Positions 7,401 through 9,376 of a stretch of 9,376 nt of DNA are shown in pieces (within the stretch, counting starts at the first letter, position 1; each line of letters begins with the position of its first letter). The notes under the pieces are model-generated. The model saw only the letters and a program-made list of their open reading frames with translations. It ran no database searches and was not told the origin of the DNA. Source of the DNA: JBDTRY01 sp039931435 (GTDB taxonomy: Bacteria; Acidobacteriota; Thermoanaerobaculia; Gp7-AA8); contig JBDTRY010000150.1 of NCBI GenBank assembly GCA_039931435.1, positions 1 through 9,376 of the forward strand. The letters run 5' to 3'. The position numbers and the translations under genes are program-made.

Positions 7401-8023
7401 AATCGCAACGCGCGAGTTCCGTCGAGACCAGAAACAGAAGTCTTTCACTCACGGGCGATCCCTCCTCGCTGGCGCTCGTTCGGGATGACACGGTCGTTGG
7501 AGATGATACGGGTTCCCGGAACGAAACGATCGGTGAGAACGAGTATGGGCAGGATGACAACCAGGCCATGGCTCTGGACATGGTGGCAGAACGCTCGCCC
7601 CTGCGACCCATGACTCCTCTCCAGGAAACCCTGACCGACTACCAGACCATGGATCTCACCGCGGGAGCCCACCTGATGGAGCACTACCGATCCCAGCTCA
7701 TGAGACAGAACATCGTTTCCGCTGCAGGTCTGAAGAAAATGGCCAATGGAAAACGGGTCACCACAGCCGGAGCGGTGATCGTTCGCCAGCGTCCGGGGAC
7801 GGCCAAAGGATTCGTGTTCCTGACGCTGGAGGATGAAACGGGGATGTCCCAGGCCATCGTCCGTCCGGATCTGTTTCAGGAGAATCGTTCCCTGATCGTG
7901 GGATCACCCGGTCTGGTAGTCGAGGGAATTCTCCAGAACGAGCTGGGACAGCCATCGATCCGTGCCGAGCGTTTCTGGCCTCTGGAGCACTTCTCCGCCA
8001 CGCCCAGCCACGATTTTCATTGA
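4481..8023 (+). CDS. dnaE2: Error-prone DNA polymerase III alpha subunit DnaE2 (ImuC)
   Basis: C-family polymerase that performs mutagenic translesion synthesis with ImuA and ImuB. The 1180-residue protein starts with a 38-residue basic extension, then a PHP domain (ELHTASAFSFLNGAS from 41; LVDTNGVYG near 74-82, lacking the histidines of replicative PHP domains). The palm carries GRGSAANSAVCYALSIT, the PDIDLD motif with Asp443 and Asp445, and the third catalytic aspartate Asp601 in KVDLLGLGML, so the polymerase site is intact. The DnaE2-typical GFPESHAASFALIAYASGYI stretch follows at about 789-808. An OB domain lies near 1090-1170. Normal family length is about 1030-1090 residues. The excess comes from the N-terminus, a loop near 109-130, and an insert at about 971-1026 that looks repeat-derived. 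No other start codon exists between the upstream in-frame stop (4409) and the ATG at 4481, which lacks a Shine-Dalgarno sequence. The 387-nt gap from imuB suggests separate or read-through transcription. Confidence 0.95.
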   Translation: MPSPPSRNLANNYLISAGARKEKARKRSYGHQHRSVRPYVELHTASAFSFLNGASLPEDLVEQAAKLDLPAVALVDTNGVYGAPRFYSAARKAGLKALVGAEIVLAEARPRDGSHGDQPSGLCLVDEARQPEPSTRLTLLVENQTGYRNFCRLLTAGALGRPKGEARYSWDLIEEHSQGLHCLTGGEEGPLAHLLSSSAHSEADQLIDYLSGVFGKHLHVEVQRHHLRAEEHRNQALVEMARSRRLSIIATNGVRYARRDDKELHDILTCIRQGTTVEKSGRLLQAQRERSLKSAEEMWKLFRDLPQALDATAELGDQLDFTLANLGYRFPDYPLPEGETPQTFLRQITWNGARARFRPLTARAQAQLEKELNMIEKLDLAGYFLIVWDIVQFCQRERILVQGRGSAANSAVCYALSITAVDPVKMELLFERFLSEERGEWPDIDLDLPSGDQREKVIQHVYQTYGVHGAAMTANVITYRDRSAAREVGKALGFSPEQVDRFAKQISTWSFGEIRERADSLPGQAAEAGLQVEDVRVRHLLRLWMQIQNLPRHLGQHSGGMVMARGRLDEVVPLEPASMPGRVVIQWDKDDCADLGLIKVDLLGLGMLAAIEEAIPLIKAKEGVDVDLAHLPEEDPLVYKMLNEADTVGLFQVESRAQMASLPRHAPKVFYDIVVQVAIIRPGPIVGGMIRPFFDRRQGKVPVEYPHPCLEPILKRTLGVPLFQEQLLRIAMVAAGFSGGEAEELRRAMGFKRSMERMTDIEKRLRDGMQARGIDGAAQDQIVKSITSFALYGFPESHAASFALIAYASGYIKAHHPAAFYVALLNAWPMGFYHPATLIKDAQRHGTPALPIDVTRSGWMCRWEPAENTPDGGSIRLGLRFIKGLQEKTGRAIEEEQAREPFRNVEDLARRCRLRNDQLTRLAHAGALAPFGLGRRDALWQAAKVARRGGPLLEDVGSLEAWSEEDVRQGRHPESQRASSVETRNRSLSLTGDPSSLALVRDDTVVGDDTGSRNETIGENEYGQDDNQAMALDMVAERSPLRPMTPLQETLTDYQTMDLTAGAHLMEHYRSQLMRQNIVSAAGLKKMANGKRVTTAGAVIVRQRPGTAKGFVFLTLEDETGMSQAIVRPDLFQENRSLIVGSPGLVVEGILQNELGQPSIRAERFWPLEHFSATPSHDFH
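7392..7558. repeat. Repeat-like DNA embedded in frame within dnaE2
   Basis: This part of dnaE2 carries the same boundary words as the intergenic element: GTCATCC at 7392-7398, GGATGAC at 7483-7489 and GGATGAC at 7552-7558. CTCGTTCGGGATGAC at 7475-7489 is identical over 15 nt to 4370-4384 in the imuB-dnaE2 spacer, with similar CCTCGCT sequence before it. It encodes a low-complexity polar stretch (residues about 971-1026) in a linker between the polymerase core and the OB domain. The frame stays open throughout, so the gene appears functional. Confidence 0.6.
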
Positions 8024-8087
8024 GCGGACGTACAATCAAACCGGGAAACAGCGGGGCCCGATATCTCGTGAGGCCGGTACCTCGTAG

Positions 8088-8106
8088 GGCCGCACGGCGT
8101 GCGGCC
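8088..8106. repeat. Perfect GC hairpin between dnaE2 and the AI-2E core gene
   Basis: GGCCGCAC (8088-8095), loop GGC, GTGCGGCC (8099-8106) form a perfect 8-bp stem. No T-tract follows, so it is not a convincing intrinsic terminator. Its intergenic character suggests that 8024-8178 is not protein-coding despite the open frame. Confidence 0.6.
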
Positions 8107-8167
8107 GGTATTCTTCACCCTACCCGCGAGGCCGAAAACGCCAGAGGGCAGTCGCCGTATAAAGTCC

Positions 8168-8173
8168 AGGAGG
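8168..8173 (+). promoter_or_regulatory. Strong Shine-Dalgarno sequence deciding the start of the AI-2E family gene
   Basis: AGGAGG, fully complementary to the 16S anti-Shine-Dalgarno, ends 5 nt before an in-frame ATC codon at 8179-8181. No ATG, GTG or TTG lies at a usable distance downstream of it. It is the best ribosome-binding site in the window and argues for initiation at 8179 rather than at the TTG (8020) or GTG (8068) upstream, neither of which has such a site. Confidence 0.55.
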
Positions 8174-8178
8174 CAGCG

Positions 8179-9282
8179 ATCTCGAACACTGCAGAAGAAC
8201 AGCACCGCGAACCAGCGGAAATCGTCTCGATCGAGAAGCCGGGAGCAACCACCGCTGCCCACTCCTCACCGTCGAAGCCGGAGATCGCTGCCTGGCTGAT
8301 CATCGTTGCCGGTATCCTCCTCGTCTTCTGGAAACACCTCGTGCCGGGGATCGTGGCCGGCATCGTTTTCTACGTGCTGCTCGACGGGACGGCCAGATTC
8401 CTGGCCAAGCGCGTTTCGCGCTCCGCGGTACGTCCCCTGGCCCTTCTGGTCAGTGCCACGGTGGGAACGGCACTGGTCACGGGAGCCGTCGCCCTGATCA
8501 TGGCCATCATCCGCGTGCAGCTCAGGAACATTCCGGCGCTGATGAACCGCATGGCGGAGACTTTGGAGTCCACGCGCACTCTGCTCATCAGCGTGGGCGG
8601 CTACGCACTGTTCCCCGACGCGCTGCGAGATGCCGAAGACCTGAAGATTCTCGTGGTCACCTGGTTGAAGGCGCACGCGGGCGTACTGGGAATCGCCACG
8701 GAGAGTGTGGGCATGGCCCTGGTCCACGTGATCATGGGCGTTCTGCTGGGGACGATGGTATTTCTCAGTCACCGCCGGGCTCGTGAGCTCGCGTCCGGAG
8801 GTCCGCTGGCCCGACATCTGGTGACGAAAATCAACCGGCTCACGCACGCCTTCACGCAGGTCGTCTTCGCCCAGGTGACGATCTCCACCCTGAACACATC
8901 GCTCACGGCCATCTACCTGCTCGTCATCCTTCCACTGGCCGGCGTTCACCTGCCATTCCCCATGACCATCATTTTCATCACCTTCGTGGCCGGGCTGATT
9001 CCCGTTCTGGGAAACCTCATCTCCAACTCCGTGATCGTCATCGTCTCCCTGGGGATCTCTATGGGGATGGCTATCGCCTCGCTGGTTTTCCTGGTGGTGA
9101 TCCACAAGCTGGAGTACATCGTCAACTCACGGATCGTTGGCTCGAGGACCGGTTCGGACATCTGGGAGATCCTGCTGGCGATCATCATCGGAGAAGCGGC
9201 GTTCGGAGTTCAGGGAATCATCCTGGCGCCGGTGATCTACACCTTCGCCAAACGGGAACTGCGCGACTGGCACATGGTCTGA
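8179..9282 (+). CDS. AI-2E family (PerM/YdiK-like) transporter-like membrane protein
   Basis: Inner-membrane protein of the AI-2E transporter family (Pfam PF01594), whose members include E. coli PerM, YdiK and TqsA. The substrate cannot be read from sequence, and sodium/proton antiport or small-molecule export has been described for relatives. Counting from 8179 (367 residues), hydrophobic segments lie at about 35-52, 54-69, 85-112, 175-197, 227-255, 258-282, 283-312 and 328-353. The long soluble region between the third and fourth is typical. Family patterns include FVAGLIPVLGNLISNS and GEAAFGVQGIILAPVIY. The frame also opens further upstream, to a TTG at 8020 overlapping the dnaE2 stop (420 residues). 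That version adds a basic, low-complexity leader containing a DNA hairpin. The ATC start is preferred for its Shine-Dalgarno sequence and normal family length, but ATC initiation is rare. Read-through transcription from dnaE2 is possible; a functional link is not evident. Confidence 0.8.
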   Translation: MSNTAEEQHREPAEIVSIEKPGATTAAHSSPSKPEIAAWLIIVAGILLVFWKHLVPGIVAGIVFYVLLDGTARFLAKRVSRSAVRPLALLVSATVGTALVTGAVALIMAIIRVQLRNIPALMNRMAETLESTRTLLISVGGYALFPDALRDAEDLKILVVTWLKAHAGVLGIATESVGMALVHVIMGVLLGTMVFLSHRRARELASGGPLARHLVTKINRLTHAFTQVVFAQVTISTLNTSLTAIYLLVILPLAGVHLPFPMTIIFITFVAGLIPVLGNLISNSVIVIVSLGISMGMAIASLVFLVVIHKLEYIVNSRIVGSRTGSDIWEILLAIIIGEAAFGVQGIILAPVIYTFAKRELRDWHMV

Positions 9283-9311
9283 GAAGGCGGGGAACACCAG
9301 CATCAATGCCG

Positions 9312-9375
9312 CCGGTACCGCCATACCGGGGTGGGCGGCGCGGGACGCCGCCCTGCCAGACGCCTGGAAGGCGTC
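9312..9375. repeat. Three consecutive hairpins downstream of the AI-2E family gene
   Basis: Three perfect inverted repeats follow one another: CCGGTA/TACCGG (9312-9317/9324-9329, 6-nt loop), GGGCGGCG/CGCCGCCC (9333-9340/9346-9353, loop CGGGA) and GACGCC/GGCGTC (9359-9364/9370-9375, loop TGGAA). No T-run follows within the window. The array is probably a dispersed intergenic repeat that continues past the right edge, and could also act as a transcription or mRNA-end structure. The 94 nt after the AI-2E stop contain no other feature. Confidence 0.7.
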
Positions 9376-9376
9376 G

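Noticed and set aside
6238..7488. Second + strand frame of 416 codons inside dnaE2
   Set aside because: Out of frame with DnaE2 and Arg/Gly/Ser-rich, with no domain; a typical high-GC shadow.
8088..8106. Intrinsic terminator after dnaE2
   Set aside because: The stem is perfect, but no T-tract follows, so it is recorded only as a hairpin.

Overview
The window is high-GC (visibly around 60 %), densely coding on the + strand only, and reads as a chromosomal segment of a Gram-negative-type bacterium. The M16B peptidase-like subunit, the imuA-imuB-dnaE2 mutagenesis cassette, and intergenic dispersed repeats of the GTCATCC...GGATGAC and AATGGAGAATG types would fit Acidobacteriota or a neighbouring deep-branching phylum. 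That assignment is an inference from style and has not been tested by phylogeny.

Layout. (1) 1-1421: 3' part of an exported M16-family peptidase-like protein that has lost the zinc-binding HxxEH motif. Its signal peptide runs off the left edge. (2) 1422-1625: a nested palindromic repeat element (1435-1552), then a good sigma70-like promoter with an overlapping inverted repeat in front of imuA. (3) 1626-2507 imuA and 2528-4093 imuB, 20 nt apart. (4) 4094-4480: a gene-free 387-nt spacer filled with repeats: a tandem 14-mer, a composite inverted-repeat element of the GTCATCC type, and an AT-rich tract. (5) 4481-8023 dnaE2 (imuC), which carries an in-frame stretch of repeat-like DNA at about 7392-7558. 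(6) 8024-9282: an AI-2E/PerM family membrane protein. The longest frame opens at a TTG overlapping the dnaE2 stop, but a perfect Shine-Dalgarno sequence points to a start at an ATC codon at 8179. (7) 9283-9376: three consecutive hairpins up to the window edge.

How the genes work together. ImuA (RecA-like), ImuB (catalytically dead Y-family polymerase with a beta-clamp-binding motif) and DnaE2 (C-family error-prone polymerase) are the three parts of the DNA-damage-inducible translesion 'mutasome' known from Caulobacter, Pseudomonas, Myxococcus and Mycobacterium. Here all three are present in canonical order, but repeats separate dnaE2 from imuAB. The flanking M16 and AI-2E genes have no evident functional link to it.

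I found no wholly new system. The points most worth checking are the repeat-derived insertion inside dnaE2, the possible ATC start of the AI-2E gene, and the putative damage-response operator at the imuA promoter.
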